Source of the DNA: an uncultured Peptostreptococcus sp.
GTDB taxonomy: Bacteria > Bacillota > Clostridia > Peptostreptococcales > Peptostreptococcaceae
Direction: 5' to 3'
NCBI GenBank assembly: GCA_900759325.1
Contig: CAAEUW010000040.1
Location: 1-64,000 of the forward strand
DNA: 64,000 nucleotides
The position numbers and the translations under genes were made by a program. Numbering within the stretch: position 1 is the first letter of the stretch; the number at the start of each line of letters is the position of its first letter. Under the pieces are notes generated by a model. It had not been told where the DNA came from, ran no database searches, and worked only from the letters and a program-made list of their open reading frames with translations. Below are positions 16,469-27,611 of this stretch, one piece after another.

Positions 16469-17743
16469 CTATATTTCCAGGCCACTCTTTGCCCTCATCC
16501 TGGCATTGGTCTTTAGTGGTAGGGAGAATAGGTGTATAAAGCCTTCTGCATCCTTTTGATCGTATACATCATCCTCACCAAAAGTTGCTATTTCTTCACT
16601 GTATAGTGAATATGGTGATTTTATTCCAGCTGGTATGCAGTTGCCCTTGTATAGCTTCATCTTTATCTGACCCGTACAAGTCTCTTGCGTTGAGTCTATA
16701 AAGGCATCCAGGGCCTGCTTAAGTGGTGTATACCATAGGCCATCATAAAGTAGCTGGGCATATTTAATAGCAATATGAGACTTAAAAGATGCTGTATCTC
16801 TGTCCAGAGTCAAGCTTTCTAAAAGTTGGTGGGCTTCCATCAGTAGGGTTCCTCCTGGAGTTTCATATATACCCCTTGACTTCATTCCTACCAACCTGTT
16901 TTCTACCATGTCTAGTATACCTATACCATGCTTGGCCCCAATTTCATTGGCCTTTTCAAGTAGGGCTAGTGGCTCATCAAACTTTTGTCCATTTATGGCT
17001 ACTGGCTGGCCCTTTTCAAAGTCTATAACTACATATTCTGCCTGGTCCGGTGCCTCTTCTGGCCTTGTACATATCAGGCACAAGTCATCGATTGGTTCGT
17101 TTTCAGGATTTTCCAGGTCACCACCCTCATGGCTAAGGTGAAGGACATTCCTGTCCATGCTGTAGGGCCTTTTCTTAGTGACTGGTACCTCTATACCGTG
17201 GTCTTTTGCATAGTCTATGGCATCTTCACGAGACTTGATATCCCATTCACGCCATGGGGCTATTATCTTTGTATCCGGGCTAAGGGCTGCTATTGATACC
17301 TCAAACCTAACCTGGTCATTACCCTTACCTGTGGCACCGTGGCATATGTACTGGGCACCTTCTTTTTTGGCTACATCAACCAGGGCCTTGGCTATTAGGG
17401 GTCTAGCAACTGATGTTCCTAGTAGGTACTTGCCTTCATACTTAGATCCTGCCTTTATGACCGGCCAAACGAAGTCTTTGACGAATTCTTTTTTCAGGTC
17501 TACTATATAGCACTTGCTGGCCCCACTCTTTAAGGCTTTTTCATATACTATATCCAACTCATCACCCTGGCCTACATCACCACAAACTGCTATTACCTGG
17601 CAGTTTTGGTAGTTTTCTTTCAGCCATGGTATAATTACTGATGTGTCCAGGCCTCCTGAATAGGCCAAGACCACCTTTGTCATTTCTCCAGCATTTACAA
17701 TTTCCTTATCCTTTGCTATTGCTCCATTATCTATATTTTTCAT
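16469..17743 (-). CDS. argG: Argininosuccinate synthase
   Basis: Joins citrulline and aspartate using ATP to make argininosuccinate. The PP-loop ATP-binding motif AYSGGLDTS is at residues 27-35, and family motifs [24 protein letters not shown] and [10 protein letters not shown] are present. 424 residues, about 20 longer at the N-terminus than most homologues: the ATG at 17743 has GGTGGAG 7 bases upstream, but a second ATG at 17683 ([11 protein letters not shown]), with GGAG only two bases before it, matches the usual start. The long form is annotated because its ribosome site is better placed. It follows the binding-protein gene by 19 bases. Confidence 0.95.
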   Translation of the reverse strand: MKNIDNGAIAKDKEIVNAGEMTKVVLAYSGGLDTSVIIPWLKENYQNCQVIAVCGDVGQGDELDIVYEKALKSGASKCYIVDLKKEFVKDFVWPVIKAGSKYEGKYLLGTSVARPLIAKALVDVAKKEGAQYICHGATGKGNDQVRFEVSIAALSPDTKIIAPWREWDIKSREDAIDYAKDHGIEVPVTKKRPYSMDRNVLHLSHEGGDLENPENEPIDDLCLICTRPEEAPDQAEYVVIDFEKGQPVAINGQKFDEPLALLEKANEIGAKHGIGILDMVENRLVGMKSRGIYETPGGTLLMEAHQLLESLTLDRDTASFKSHIAIKYAQLLYDGLWYTPLKQALDAFIDSTQETCTGQIKMKLYKGNCIPAGIKSPYSLYSEEIATFGEDDVYDQKDAEGFIHLFSLPLKTNARMRAKSGLEI

Positions 17744-17762
17744 GTCTTTTCTCCACCCCTTC

Positions 17763-18590
17763 TTATTGCTTGCTCGCTAAATCTATATTCTTGTTTAAAA
17801 TTTCCTCGTATTGTCCACTATCCTTTAATGACTTTATAGTCTTGTTAACTATGTCTAAAAGGGACTTGTTGTCTCCCTTTTTAATGGCTATGGCTGCCTC
17901 TTCCTTGTTGGCCTGACTTAGGTTGACATCTATTAATTTAAGTCCATCATACTGGTTGGCATTTATTTTTGCTACTACAGTGCTGGCTACGATTCCATCT
18001 ATATTACCATTTTTCATATCAGCTATTAGGTCTGGTATGGCTGTTAGGGACTTTATCTTTGGAGCCTTCAAGGCCTCCTTAGCATATATTTCCTGGACAC
18101 TCCCCCTCTGTACTCCTAGGACTATATTTTTTAGGTCATCCTCTTTGCTGATATCCTTACTGAAATTGCTATTTACTATGATGGAATTTGTTCCTTCAAA
18201 ATATACGTCTGAAAAGTCTACAGATTTTTTTCTTTCTTCCGTTGGTGTCATAGATGTAATTACCATGTCTACCTTGGAAGACTGAAGGGCCATTATCAGG
18301 GCATCAAAGTCCATAGCCTTGATTTCCAGCTTTACACCTATCTCGTCTGCTATTTTCTTGGCCAGGTCTATATCTGCGCCTACTACCTGGCTTTTCCCTG
18401 ACTTATTTACAGTGAATTCAAATGGTGGATAGCCTGGTGCAGTACCTACGACTAGCTTACCATTTGCCTTTATTTTACTTAAAACATCTGCCTTATCATT
18501 TTCATTAGAATTTTTTGTGGCTGTACACCCCACTACTAGTACTAATGACATTACTAGTAATATTAATTTACTTATATTTTTCTTCATCAT
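17763..18590 (-). CDS. Amino-acid ABC transporter substrate-binding lipoprotein
   Basis: Type 3 family periplasmic-type binding protein, anchored to the membrane by lipid and delivering a polar amino acid (arginine is likely) to an ABC permease. 275 residues. A lipobox VVGC lies at the end of the signal, then the family patterns [29 protein letters not shown] and [13 protein letters not shown]. The start is the first of two adjacent ATG codons (18590), 5 bases after GGAG; a longer frame running into the T-box is rejected. First gene of the operon with argG and argH, under T-box control. No permease or ATPase gene lies nearby, so its partners are elsewhere or shared. Confidence 0.92.
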   Translation of the reverse strand: MMKKNISKLILLVMSLVLVVGCTATKNSNENDKADVLSKIKANGKLVVGTAPGYPPFEFTVNKSGKSQVVGADIDLAKKIADEIGVKLEIKAMDFDALIMALQSSKVDMVITSMTPTEERKKSVDFSDVYFEGTNSIIVNSNFSKDISKEDDLKNIVLGVQRGSVQEIYAKEALKAPKIKSLTAIPDLIADMKNGNIDGIVASTVVAKINANQYDGLKLIDVNLSQANKEEAAIAIKKGDNKSLLDIVNKTIKSLKDSGQYEEILNKNIDLASKQ

Positions 18591-18602
18591 ACTCACTCCT
18601 TT

Positions 18603-18763
18603 AACAAACAAAAAAGCCTCTTGGGCATAATGCCCAAGAGACGAAAACTTCCGCGTTACCACTCTTGTTGATAGGATATCTATCTGCTAGCTAACTCGTG
18701 AAACCTATAGTTTCTAAATAGGCGGTACTACAAAAATTCTACCTGCTATCCGGAATCGCAAAT
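18603..18763 (-). promoter_or_regulatory. Second T-box unit, apparently lacking Stem I
   Basis: Contains the T-box core GAGTGGTAACGCGG (18651-18664), a competing terminator with a 12-bp stem (18616-18642) and a T-run ending 11 bases before the GGAG of the binding-protein gene. The region before the core keeps AGCAGGT and ACCGCCT segments shared with the first unit, but at about 160 bases it has no room for a normal Stem I with specifier and AGUA loop. The terminator stem differs from that of unit 1 by paired changes (GGACA/TGTCC to GGGCA/TGCCC), indicating selection on the hairpin. Confidence 0.85.
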
Positions 18764-19003
18764 AAAAAAAAGTCTCTTGGACAAATGTCCAAGAGACGAA
18801 AAATTTCCGCGTTACCACTCCTATTGATAGATATACTATCCTCTCAAACCCTTAAGGCGGGGAACCTGCTACAATACTGTTATTTCCTATAGCAACCTCA
18901 AAAGCTCTCTTCACTTCAAACTTCAATATCGGACTCACACCATACTCCGACTCGCTGAAAATTCATCTGAGCTACTCTCTTTATCATCGGCTTTATTTAG
19001 TTG
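18764..19003 (-). promoter_or_regulatory. T-box riboswitch (complete, unit 1)
   Basis: tRNA-sensing leader of the arg operon. In order on the minus strand: Stem I with the AGAGAGTAGC loop-E side, a K-turn-like CAGATGA and the distal GAGTCGG ... GTGTGAGTCCGA; Stem II/III region; core GAGTGGTAACGCGG (18807-18820); terminator with a perfect 12-bp stem (18772-18797) and eight T (18764-18771). Uncharged tRNA would favour the antiterminator. The gene content predicts arginine; an AGA triplet lies on the 3' side of Stem I (18906-18910) where a specifier is expected, but I could not fix the specifier loop. Confidence 0.92.
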
Positions 19004-19009
19004 AGTATT

Positions 19010-19038
19010 ATTATATTGCTTCTTGTTAAACTTGTCAA
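19010..19038 (-). promoter_or_regulatory. Consensus promoter of the T-box/arg operon
   Basis: TTGACA (19033-19038) and TATAAT (19010-19015) with exactly 17 bases between, immediately upstream of the T-box leader on the minus strand. Confidence 0.9.
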
Positions 19039-19152
19039 CACCTTTTTTTATTTTTTATTATATCCTACTTTCCTATTGATAAAATTTTATAGTTTCCCCA
19101 CTCATCTTGTAGCAAGTAAAATGTCCTCATATTTTACCATATTCATAGGTTT

Positions 19153-19608
19153 CTAATACCTATCTTTGGACTCCCTTTCTATTCTTCTCATAGCATCCTT
19201 TTTGGCCAGGTCTTGTCTCTTGTCATATAACTTCTTACCCTTGGCTAGCCCTAGCTCTAGCTTGACCCTACCATTTTTCAGGTAGACGCTCATTGGTACC
19301 AGCGAGTATCCCTTTATAGTCGTAGCCCCGATTAGTTTCCTGATTTCAGCCTTGTGGAGTAGGAGCTTTCTAGTCCTAAGCGGGTCTACATTGAACCTGT
19401 TCCCCTGATCGTATGGGCTGATATGTACCTGCTTTAGGAATACTTCGCTGTTGTCAACTGATGCATAGCCTTCCTTTAGGTTAATCCTACCCTGTCTGAT
19501 TGACTTGACCTCAGTCCCCTTTAGTTCTATACCACATTCGTAGACCTCATCTATAAAATAGTCGTGTCTAGCCTTCTTGTTAGTCGCTAGAATCTTTTTT
19601 CCCGACAT
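19153..19608 (-). CDS. smpB: SsrA-binding protein SmpB
   Basis: Partner of tmRNA in rescue of stalled ribosomes. 151 residues, the usual length, with the family patterns [12 protein letters not shown] near the N-terminus, [16 protein letters not shown], and the basic C-terminal tail ([18 protein letters not shown]) that enters the decoding centre. The ATG overlaps the rnr stop (TAATG), so the two are coupled. RNase R, its neighbour, degrades mRNAs released by trans-translation. No ssrA gene was found in this window. Confidence 0.97.
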   Translation of the reverse strand: MSGKKILATNKKARHDYFIDEVYECGIELKGTEVKSIRQGRINLKEGYASVDNSEVFLKQVHISPYDQGNRFNVDPLRTRKLLLHKAEIRKLIGATTIKGYSLVPMSVYLKNGRVKLELGLAKGKKLYDKRQDLAKKDAMRRIERESKDRY

Positions 19609-21734
19609 TACTTACCACCTTCTATCATTTCAAAATCTATCTCTCTTGCATCTACATTAACATTTACCAATTCGACCTCGACCTTCTGGCCCAGCATAAA
19701 GGTCCTACCTGTCCTCTGGCCCACCAAAAGACTGGCACTTTCAACGTATTCATACATATCTTTAAGTGTTGATAGCCTTATTAGGCCTTCTATACCATTG
19801 TCAAGCTCTACAAAGATACCAAAACTAGTAATACTGGATATATGACCTTCAAAGGTCTGTCCCTTCTTGTCTTCCATATATACTGCCTTATAGTAGTCAT
19901 CTACATCTCTTTCAGCATCTACTGCCTTCCTTTCCTGGATTGATGATTGGTTGGCAACAGACTCAAGGATTGCTTCATAGTGGGCCCTCCTCTTGTCGTT
20001 GAATCTACCATCCAGGTTTTCCTTTATTATCCTGTGTATCTGGAGGTCTGGATACCTCCTTATAGGGGATGTAAAGTGACAGTAGTACTTGGCCGCTAGA
20101 CCAAAGTGCCCCTCACATGAAGGCGCATACTTGGCCTGCTTTAATGACCTAAGCATGATAGTCCCTATAGCCTGCTTTGTTTCCTTGTCCTCAATCTTAT
20201 TTAGGACATCTTGAAGGTCACTTGGCCTCACCTCAGACCTTCCTATACGCATAGAGTAGCCCCTGGCCTGGACAAAGTTTCTAAGAGTTAAAATCTTTTC
20301 CAGGTCTGGCTCCTCATGTATCCTGTAGACAAATGGGTACTTGAGCCAGTAATAGTGCTCTGCTATAGTTTCATTGGCCAAAAGCATAAACTCTTCTATT
20401 AACTTATTTGATGTCCTTCTCTCATAAGGGACTATATTTATAGGGATACCCTGGCTATCTAGCTGGATCTTAGATTCAGGGAAGTCAAAGTCTATTGCCC
20501 CCCTCTTGAACCTTCTCTTCCTAAGGATTTCAGCTAGATCACCTGCATTTTTAAAGCTTTCAAGAAAATCCGCGTACTTGGCAGTCAGGTCAGGATCATT
20601 GTTTTCTAGTATTTCACTGACCTCGTGGTAGGTCAACCTGGCCTTGGACCTGATTACGGACTTGGCTATATCATACTTGACCACCTTGCCATTTTTTGGT
20701 TCAACCTCCATAATACAGGACAAACTTAGCCTGTCTACCATAGGATTTAGTGAGCAAATACCATTTGACAGCTTCTTTGGTAGCATAGGTATTACCTTGT
20801 CTACTAGGTATACAGATGTCGCCCTCTTTAGGGCCTCTCTATCAAGGGGTGAATTTTCTGTCACATAGTGGGTTACGTCAGCTATATGGACGCCCAGTCT
20901 AAAGTTACCATTGTCCAAAAGGTCAACACATATGGCATCGTCAAAGTCCTTGGAATCATCCCCATCTATAGTATATATTAGCTGGTCCCTTAGGTCCTCC
21001 CTGCCCTCTATTTCTTCATCTAGGACATGGTCAGGTATATTATCTACCTGGTTAATTACCTTTGGATTAAAACCCTCTACTAGCCCATGGGCTCTGACTA
21101 TGGAGTCTATTTCTACATACCTATCCCCCTTTTGGCCTAGCACTTCTATTATCTTGCCCTCTGGCTTCTTGTCCTCTTCCGTAGACCATTCAGTAACCCT
21201 ACATACCACCTTATCATTGTTTTTTGCCCCACTAAAGTAGTTTTTAGGTATAAATATATCCATGTCAAATTTTTTATCATCTACTATTACAAAGCCATAG
21301 GACCCGTTGCTAACAAATAGGCCTACAAGGTCTTGCTTGGCCCTCTTTATTATCCTTACAACTAGACCCTCCGCCTTGTTATTTCCTTTGGCTGGCTTGG
21401 TTATTTTTACCAGGACCTCATCTCCATTGAAGGCACCCTTTCTGGATTCACCATCAATAAATACATCCTCAAAATCTTGCTTGTTTGAGACTAGAAAGCC
21501 AAACCTACTCTTAGTCCCCCTGTATGTCCCCCTTCTAAGATCAAAGGCTTCAAGGCTAGCCACCTTTTTCCTTGTATTTATAAAGAGGTCTCCTTCCTTG
21601 TTCATCTGGTCTATGAGCCTGTAAAATTCTTTTTTATCGTCACGGTGCTCTACAAAAATCTTGGCCAGTTCATCCCTTTTTAAAGGCTTGTAGGATGGGT
21701 CATGTATTAAATCTAGCACTCTCTGTCTTAGCAT
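19608..21734 (-). CDS. rnr: Ribonuclease R
   Basis: 3'-5' exoribonuclease that degrades structured RNA and works with SmpB-tmRNA. From the ATG at 21734 it has 708 residues: an N-terminal winged-helix region ([22 protein letters not shown]), cold-shock domains, the RNB catalytic domain with the Asp cluster [12 protein letters not shown], and a C-terminal S1 domain ([20 protein letters not shown]). The start is chosen by family alignment, but the strong AAGGAGG lies 17 bases before this ATG, better placed for an ATT or TTG codon, so the true start may be a few codons earlier. A longer frame to 21851 is unlikely. Confidence 0.95.
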   Translation of the reverse strand: MLRQRVLDLIHDPSYKPLKRDELAKIFVEHRDDKKEFYRLIDQMNKEGDLFINTRKKVASLEAFDLRRGTYRGTKSRFGFLVSNKQDFEDVFIDGESRKGAFNGDEVLVKITKPAKGNNKAEGLVVRIIKRAKQDLVGLFVSNGSYGFVIVDDKKFDMDIFIPKNYFSGAKNNDKVVCRVTEWSTEEDKKPEGKIIEVLGQKGDRYVEIDSIVRAHGLVEGFNPKVINQVDNIPDHVLDEEIEGREDLRDQLIYTIDGDDSKDFDDAICVDLLDNGNFRLGVHIADVTHYVTENSPLDREALKRATSVYLVDKVIPMLPKKLSNGICSLNPMVDRLSLSCIMEVEPKNGKVVKYDIAKSVIRSKARLTYHEVSEILENNDPDLTAKYADFLESFKNAGDLAEILRKRRFKRGAIDFDFPESKIQLDSQGIPINIVPYERRTSNKLIEEFMLLANETIAEHYYWLKYPFVYRIHEEPDLEKILTLRNFVQARGYSMRIGRSEVRPSDLQDVLNKIEDKETKQAIGTIMLRSLKQAKYAPSCEGHFGLAAKYYCHFTSPIRRYPDLQIHRIIKENLDGRFNDKRRAHYEAILESVANQSSIQERKAVDAERDVDDYYKAVYMEDKKGQTFEGHISSITSFGIFVELDNGIEGLIRLSTLKDMYEYVESASLLVGQRTGRTFMLGQKVEVELVNVNVDAREIDFEMIEGGK

Positions 21735-21817
21735 ATCTATAATTGCCAACACCTCCTTAGTCAACAACCTAATTTCACTTCTAGTATAACATATATATGG
21801 ATTTATATACAAAAATA

Positions 21818-21847
21818 TCGGCAACATCAAACTATTGACACTGCCGA
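21818..21847 (-). terminator. Attenuator-like hairpin between secG and rnr
   Basis: TCGGCA / TGCCGA arms enclose a partly paired loop (TGTCAA with TTGATG, using G-U pairs), followed on the minus strand by ATATTTTTG. It may partly terminate transcription after secG. Confidence 0.5.
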
Positions 21848-21867
21848 CCAATCTTCATTCTTATTAA

Positions 21868-22098
21868 TTATTTCATTACCATTACTAGCGCTATTGCATT
21901 TATAAAAAATAATACTGAAATTATCTTTGTCATCTTGTTCAAAAAGGCTTCCTTACCCTTTGGCTTGAAATAAGCCTGTGAAGAACTATCTTCTATAAAT
22001 ACCTGAGGCTGGTTCTGCTTACTCTGTTGTGGTAAAACTACAATTATCATCACTATACTTAAAAATATCTGTATAGCCATTAATATATTTCCTAACAT
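21868..22098 (-). CDS. secG: Preprotein translocase subunit SecG
   Basis: Small membrane subunit of the Sec translocon. 76 residues, with hydrophobic segments at about 3-22 (ILMAIQIFLSIVMIIVVLP) and 54-75 and the short cytoplasmic loop typical of the family. The ATG at 22098 follows AAGGAGG by 5 bases; the upstream ATG at 22116 would place that ribosome site inside the gene and is rejected. First gene of secG-rnr-smpB, driven by a promoter at 22144-22172. Confidence 0.9.
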   Translation of the reverse strand: MLGNILMAIQIFLSIVMIIVVLPQQSKQNQPQVFIEDSSSQAYFKPKGKEAFLNKMTKIISVLFFINAIALVMVMK

Positions 22099-22143
22099 CA
22101 CGTCCTCCTTCGTCATACTCTACTTCTATAAAATCCAAGATTA

Positions 22144-22172
22144 ATTATAACACATCAAGGGGGTAATTACAA
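22144..22172 (-). promoter_or_regulatory. Promoter of secG-rnr-smpB
   Basis: TTGTAA (22167-22172) and TATAAT (22144-22149) are 17 bases apart on the minus strand, downstream of the eno terminator. Confidence 0.75.
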
Positions 22173-22280
22173 TATTTCTTTGACTTTTGATGTTTTTATT
22201 ATTAATTTGATTCATGCCTAAAGTATATATATGAAATTTTGATCAAAATCAGTGGGCTTACCACTAATTCCAGCATTAAA

Positions 22281-22304
22281 AGAGGGCCTAAATATTAGCC
22301 CCCT
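22281..22304 (-). terminator. Intrinsic terminator after eno
   Basis: AGGGGGC pairs with GCCCTCT (one G-U), stem extended by TAA/TTA, then TTTTAATG on the minus strand. It closes the glycolytic operon. Confidence 0.8.
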
Positions 22305-22326
22305 TAAAGTTCATATCAATTTCTTA

Positions 22327-23673
<1,347 letters not shown>

Positions 23674-23789
23674 TCACAAACTATTATCGATCACTTAATT
23701 TTTACCTAAATATTCGTTACCTTTTGTTTTTATTACAAATAAATTGATGGGTAAATTTGTAAAAGTTTCTCTAAAATATACTGAACGAA

Positions 23790-25316
23790 TTATTTAATCA
23801 AAGAATGACCTGTCATTTCTTTTGGCTGGTCCATCTTTAGCATGGCCAGCAAGGTTGGAGCTATATCTGACAGTCTACCACCTGTCAATAGGTCTCTTCC
23901 CTTAAATTCATCCCCCACCACTATAAATGGCACTGGATTTGTTGAATGTGATGTAATTGGTCTACCTGTTTCAAGGTCTACCATTAGCTCTGCATTACCG
24001 TGGTCAGCAGTGATTATACCACTGCCTCCAAGGCTAATTACCTTTTCAAATAGTCTGCCAACGCATTCGTCAACAGTCTTTATAGCCTTTTCAGTTGCTT
24101 CGACGCTACCTGTATGGCCTACCATATCAGGGTTAGCAAAGTTAACAACAATCAGGTCATACTTATCCTCATCCAAGGCTGCCAATAACTTGTCTAAAAG
24201 GTCATAGGCAGACATCTCCGGCTGTAGGTCATAGGTTGCCACCTTTGGAGATGGAATCAAGATCCTGTCTTCACCCTCGTAAGGCTTTTCCATACCACCA
24301 TTGAAGAAGAATGTAACGTGGGCATACTTTTCTGTTTCTGCTGCCCTTAGCTGCTTCATTCCCTTGTCTGATAGATATTGTCCTAATGTATTTACTATAT
24401 CCTCAGGTCCATAGGCTACCTGGACGTCCTGGATAGTAGCATCGTACGTAGTCATACAAACAAACTTAGTTGGAACTAGGTCTCTCTCAAAGCCTGTAAA
24501 GTCTCTGTCTACTATAGCCCTTGTGATTTCCCTGGCCCTGTCTGGTCTAAAGTTGAAGAATACAACTGAGTCTTCGGCCTTAATATTTCCTATAGACCCA
24601 TCTGGTCCCTCTATCACTGTTGGAACTATAAACTCATCATTTACACCTTCAGCATATGATGCCTTTACACAGTCTGATGCTGATTTGGCTCTTGGTCCCT
24701 TACCTTCAACTATGGCCTGGTAGGCAAGCTTTACCCTTTCCCATCTCTGGTCTCTGTCCATAGCATAGTATCTACCGGCTACTGTGGCAAACCTGCCCAG
24801 TCCTAGTTCTTTCATATAGTCTTCTATCTGACCCACATATTCTATTGCACTCTGTGGATCTGTGTCCCTACCGTCTGTAAGGGCATGGACATATACACTT
24901 GTTAGACCCCTTCTTTTGGCCATATCTAGTAGGGCCCTTAGGTGGTCTATATGTGAGTGGACTCCACCATCTGACAATAGGCCTAGTATATGTAGGCTCT
25001 TGTCCTTGGCATTTTCCATTGCTGCAACCAAGGCTGGATTTTCAAAGAAGTCCCCATCCTCTATTGCCTTTGTTATTCTTGTTAGGTCCTGGTATACTAT
25101 CCTACCTGCTCCAATATTAGTGTGTCCAACCTCTGAATTTCCCATCTGACCGCCTGGTAGACCAACATCTAGTCCACTTGCCTCAATCAATGTATGAGGA
25201 TACTTGGCAGATAGGGCATCTAGGTGGGGAGTTCCTGCCAAGGCTATGGCATTACCCTCCTTATTAGGTGTATATCCAAAACCATCCATTATTGTTAATA
25301 CTACTGGTTTTTTCAT
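23790..25316 (-). CDS. gpmI: 2,3-bisphosphoglycerate-independent phosphoglycerate mutase
   Basis: Interconverts 3- and 2-phosphoglycerate using two Mn ions, without a bisphosphate cofactor. 508 residues, standard length. Metal/alkaline-phosphatase-fold motifs are present: TIMDGFGY at the N-terminus, GNSEVGHTNIGAG with the phosphorylated serine around residue 61, NFANPDMVGHTG, and TADHGNAE. It lies between tpiA (19 bases upstream) and eno, the classical order. Confidence 0.98.
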   Translation of the reverse strand: MKKPVVLTIMDGFGYTPNKEGNAIALAGTPHLDALSAKYPHTLIEASGLDVGLPGGQMGNSEVGHTNIGAGRIVYQDLTRITKAIEDGDFFENPALVAAMENAKDKSLHILGLLSDGGVHSHIDHLRALLDMAKRRGLTSVYVHALTDGRDTDPQSAIEYVGQIEDYMKELGLGRFATVAGRYYAMDRDQRWERVKLAYQAIVEGKGPRAKSASDCVKASYAEGVNDEFIVPTVIEGPDGSIGNIKAEDSVVFFNFRPDRAREITRAIVDRDFTGFERDLVPTKFVCMTTYDATIQDVQVAYGPEDIVNTLGQYLSDKGMKQLRAAETEKYAHVTFFFNGGMEKPYEGEDRILIPSPKVATYDLQPEMSAYDLLDKLLAALDEDKYDLIVVNFANPDMVGHTGSVEATEKAIKTVDECVGRLFEKVISLGGSGIITADHGNAELMVDLETGRPITSHSTNPVPFIVVGDEFKGRDLLTGGRLSDIAPTLLAMLKMDQPKEMTGHSLIK

Positions 25317-25335
25317 AATTATTACCTTCTATCTA

Positions 25336-26076
25336 TTAAAACTTCAATAATCCTAGGAAGTCTGCTGGCTTAAGTGATGCACCACCAACCAAGGCACCAT
25401 CTATATCAGACTGTCCCATGATTTCTGCTACATTGGCAGGCTTTACACTTCCACCATACTGGATTCTTACCTGGTCAGCAAGGTCTCCGTATACATCTCT
25501 TACTACCTGTCTAATATAGGCGATTACTTCGTTTGCCTGTTCAGCTGTAGCAGTCTTACCTGTACCTATAGCCCAGATTGGTTCGTATGCTATTACTACC
25601 TTAGCTAGGTCTTCAGCCTTCACACCAGCTAGACCAGCCACTATCTGACCCTTTACCTTGTCCATAGTCTTGTCAGCTTCTCTTTCCTCTAGTGTTTCAC
25701 CACAGCAAAGAATTGGATCTATTCCTACCTCTATAGCCTTTAAGACCTTCTTGTTGCAAGTTTCATCAGTTTCACCATAGTATTCTCTTCTTTCAGAGTG
25801 GCCTATGATTACATAGTCCATTCCTATTTCTACTAGGTTTGCTGGTGCAACTTCACCAGTAAAGGCTCCTGAATTTTCGTAATGCATATTCTGAGCACCT
25901 ACCTTTATATTTGTACCCTTAGTTGCTAGCTTCAAATCCTTTAATAGGGTAAATGGTGCGCAGATTAGTACCTCAACGTCACCTTCTGTCTTCCCCTTTA
26001 CTTCCTCTATAAATTCAAGACCTTCCTTGATAGTCTTATTCATCTTCCAGTTACCAGCGATTATTGGTTTTCTCAT
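25336..26076 (-). CDS. tpiA: Triosephosphate isomerase
   Basis: Interconverts dihydroxyacetone phosphate and glyceraldehyde-3-phosphate. 246 residues in a TIM barrel, with the catalytic Lys in GNWKMNK (residue 11), His in IIGHSERR (about 94) and Glu in [12 protein letters not shown] (about 164), and the C-terminal phosphate-gripping GGSVKPANV and GALVGGASL. Sits between pgk and gpmI. Confidence 0.98.
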   Translation of the reverse strand: MRKPIIAGNWKMNKTIKEGLEFIEEVKGKTEGDVEVLICAPFTLLKDLKLATKGTNIKVGAQNMHYENSGAFTGEVAPANLVEIGMDYVIIGHSERREYYGETDETCNKKVLKAIEVGIDPILCCGETLEEREADKTMDKVKGQIVAGLAGVKAEDLAKVVIAYEPIWAIGTGKTATAEQANEVIAYIRQVVRDVYGDLADQVRIQYGGSVKPANVAEIMGQSDIDGALVGGASLKPADFLGLLKF

Positions 26077-26157
26077 ATTATTCTCCTTATTACCTTTTAT
26101 TTATTGTAAAGCTTATATTTGCAAAATAAAGCTCCTATTCACAAAACTTTTCTTGTC

Positions 26158-27357
26158 CTATTTATCATCTAGGGCTACTATACCTGGTAGTTCTTTACCT
26201 TCTAAGAATTCTAGCGATGCTCCGCCACCAGTTGATATATGGCTCATCTTGTCACCAAAGCCCATCTGATTTACTGCTGCAGCTGAGTCTCCACCACCTA
26301 TAATAGTTGTGGCATCTACATCTGCCATAGCCTGGGCAATAGCCTTTGTACCATTTGCAAAGTTTTCGAATTCGAATACTCCCATTGGTCCATTCCATAC
26401 TATTGTCTTAGATTCTCTTATAGCATTGGCAAATAATTCTCTAGTCTTTGGTCCTATATCTAGTCCCATGCAGTCAGCAGGTATATCCCTACCCTCAGTA
26501 ATATGAGGCTGGGCATCTTCTGCAAACCTATCAGCATATACAACATCAACTGGTAATAATAGGTTTACTCCCTTGGCCTTGGCCTTGTCCATCATTTCCT
26601 TAGCATAGGCAACCTTGTCTTCCTCTAGTAGGGATGTTCCTATTTCATGACCTAGGGCCTTGATAAATGTATAGGCCATACCACCACCTATGATCAAAGT
26701 ATCTACCTTTTCTAATAGGTTGTTGATTACGCCTAGCTTGTCACTAACCTTGGCTCCACCTAGGATAGCTAGGAAAGGTCTAACTGGATTCTCTACTGCT
26801 GATCCAAGGAAGTCTAATTCCTTCTGGATTAGGTAACCACAAACTCTTTCCTCTAGAAACTGGCCGGCACCTACTGTTGAGCAGTGGGCTCTGTGGGCAG
26901 TACCAAAGGCATCATTTACAAAGATTTCAGCTAGTGACGCCAATTCCTTTGAATATCCTTCTTCATTCTTAGTTTCTTCTTTTCTATATCTTGTGTTTTC
27001 TAGTAAAACTACATCTCCATCCTTCATTTCAGCCACTGCCTTCTTAGCATTTTCACCTACTACATTGGCATCAGCAGCGAATACAACTTCCTGACCAAGC
27101 ATTTCAGACAATCTTGTTGCAACTGGTGCAAGTGATAGTTCTGGCTTTGGCTCACCCTTTGGCTTACCAAGGTGTGAGCAAAGTATTACCTTAGCTCCAT
27201 TTTCTATTAGGTACTTAATTGTAGGCATAGCTCCAACAAGTCTATTTTCATCAGTTATTTTACCATCCTTTAGAGGCACATTAAAATCGCATCTAACTAG
27301 GCACTTTTTTCCTCTCACATTGATGTCTTCAATTGTCTTTTTGTTAAGCATTGTCAT
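26158..27357 (-). CDS. pgk: Phosphoglycerate kinase
   Basis: Transfers phosphate from 1,3-bisphosphoglycerate to ADP. 399 residues, standard. Motifs: [12 protein letters not shown] and HLGKPKG in the N-domain, [11 protein letters not shown] at the hinge, and the nucleotide-binding GGGDSAAAV near the C-terminus. AAGGAG is 7 bases before the first of two nearby ATG codons. A strong terminator lies between gap and pgk, so pgk-tpiA-gpmI-eno is probably transcribed partly from its own promoter in 27420-27500 (a TATAAT-like box is visible at about 27463). Confidence 0.98.
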   Translation of the reverse strand: MTMLNKKTIEDINVRGKKCLVRCDFNVPLKDGKITDENRLVGAMPTIKYLIENGAKVILCSHLGKPKGEPKPELSLAPVATRLSEMLGQEVVFAADANVVGENAKKAVAEMKDGDVVLLENTRYRKEETKNEEGYSKELASLAEIFVNDAFGTAHRAHCSTVGAGQFLEERVCGYLIQKELDFLGSAVENPVRPFLAILGGAKVSDKLGVINNLLEKVDTLIIGGGMAYTFIKALGHEIGTSLLEEDKVAYAKEMMDKAKAKGVNLLLPVDVVYADRFAEDAQPHITEGRDIPADCMGLDIGPKTRELFANAIRESKTIVWNGPMGVFEFENFANGTKAIAQAMADVDATTIIGGGDSAAAVNQMGFGDKMSHISTGGGASLEFLEGKELPGIVALDDK

Positions 27358-27537
27358 AGAACTTCTCCTTTAAACTTATTGTGTCATTATCTGACTTATA
27401 AATACAAGTCCAGCTTAGTCGATTAAACCGGATAAAAATACATAATTTTTTATGAATATTATATCATATATTCCTATATTATTTGTATTCATAGACATAT
27501 TTTTTGTAATAATATAACATATTTATTTCAACAAAAA

Positions 27538-27561
27538 AGTCCGAGGGATTAACCTCGGACT
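27538..27561 (-). terminator. Intrinsic terminator after gap
   Basis: Perfect 9-bp stem AGTCCGAGG / CCTCGGACT with a 6-base loop, then six T on the minus strand. It separates cggR-gap from pgk-tpiA-gpmI-eno, so the glycolytic genes likely form two overlapping transcripts. Confidence 0.92.
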
Positions 27562-27611
27562 AAAATAACTTGCATCAACGAGGCTTTATCTTCTTAAAAG
27601 CCAGGCCTATA

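Noticed and set aside
15025..17916. Overlapping plus-strand frames opposite argH, argG and the binding protein
   Set aside because: All lie inside well-supported minus-strand genes and show no family features.
18591..18662. Longer N-terminus for the amino-acid-binding protein
   Set aside because: Would translate the T-box terminator and core; the ATG at 18590 has the ribosome site and gives a normal lipoprotein signal.
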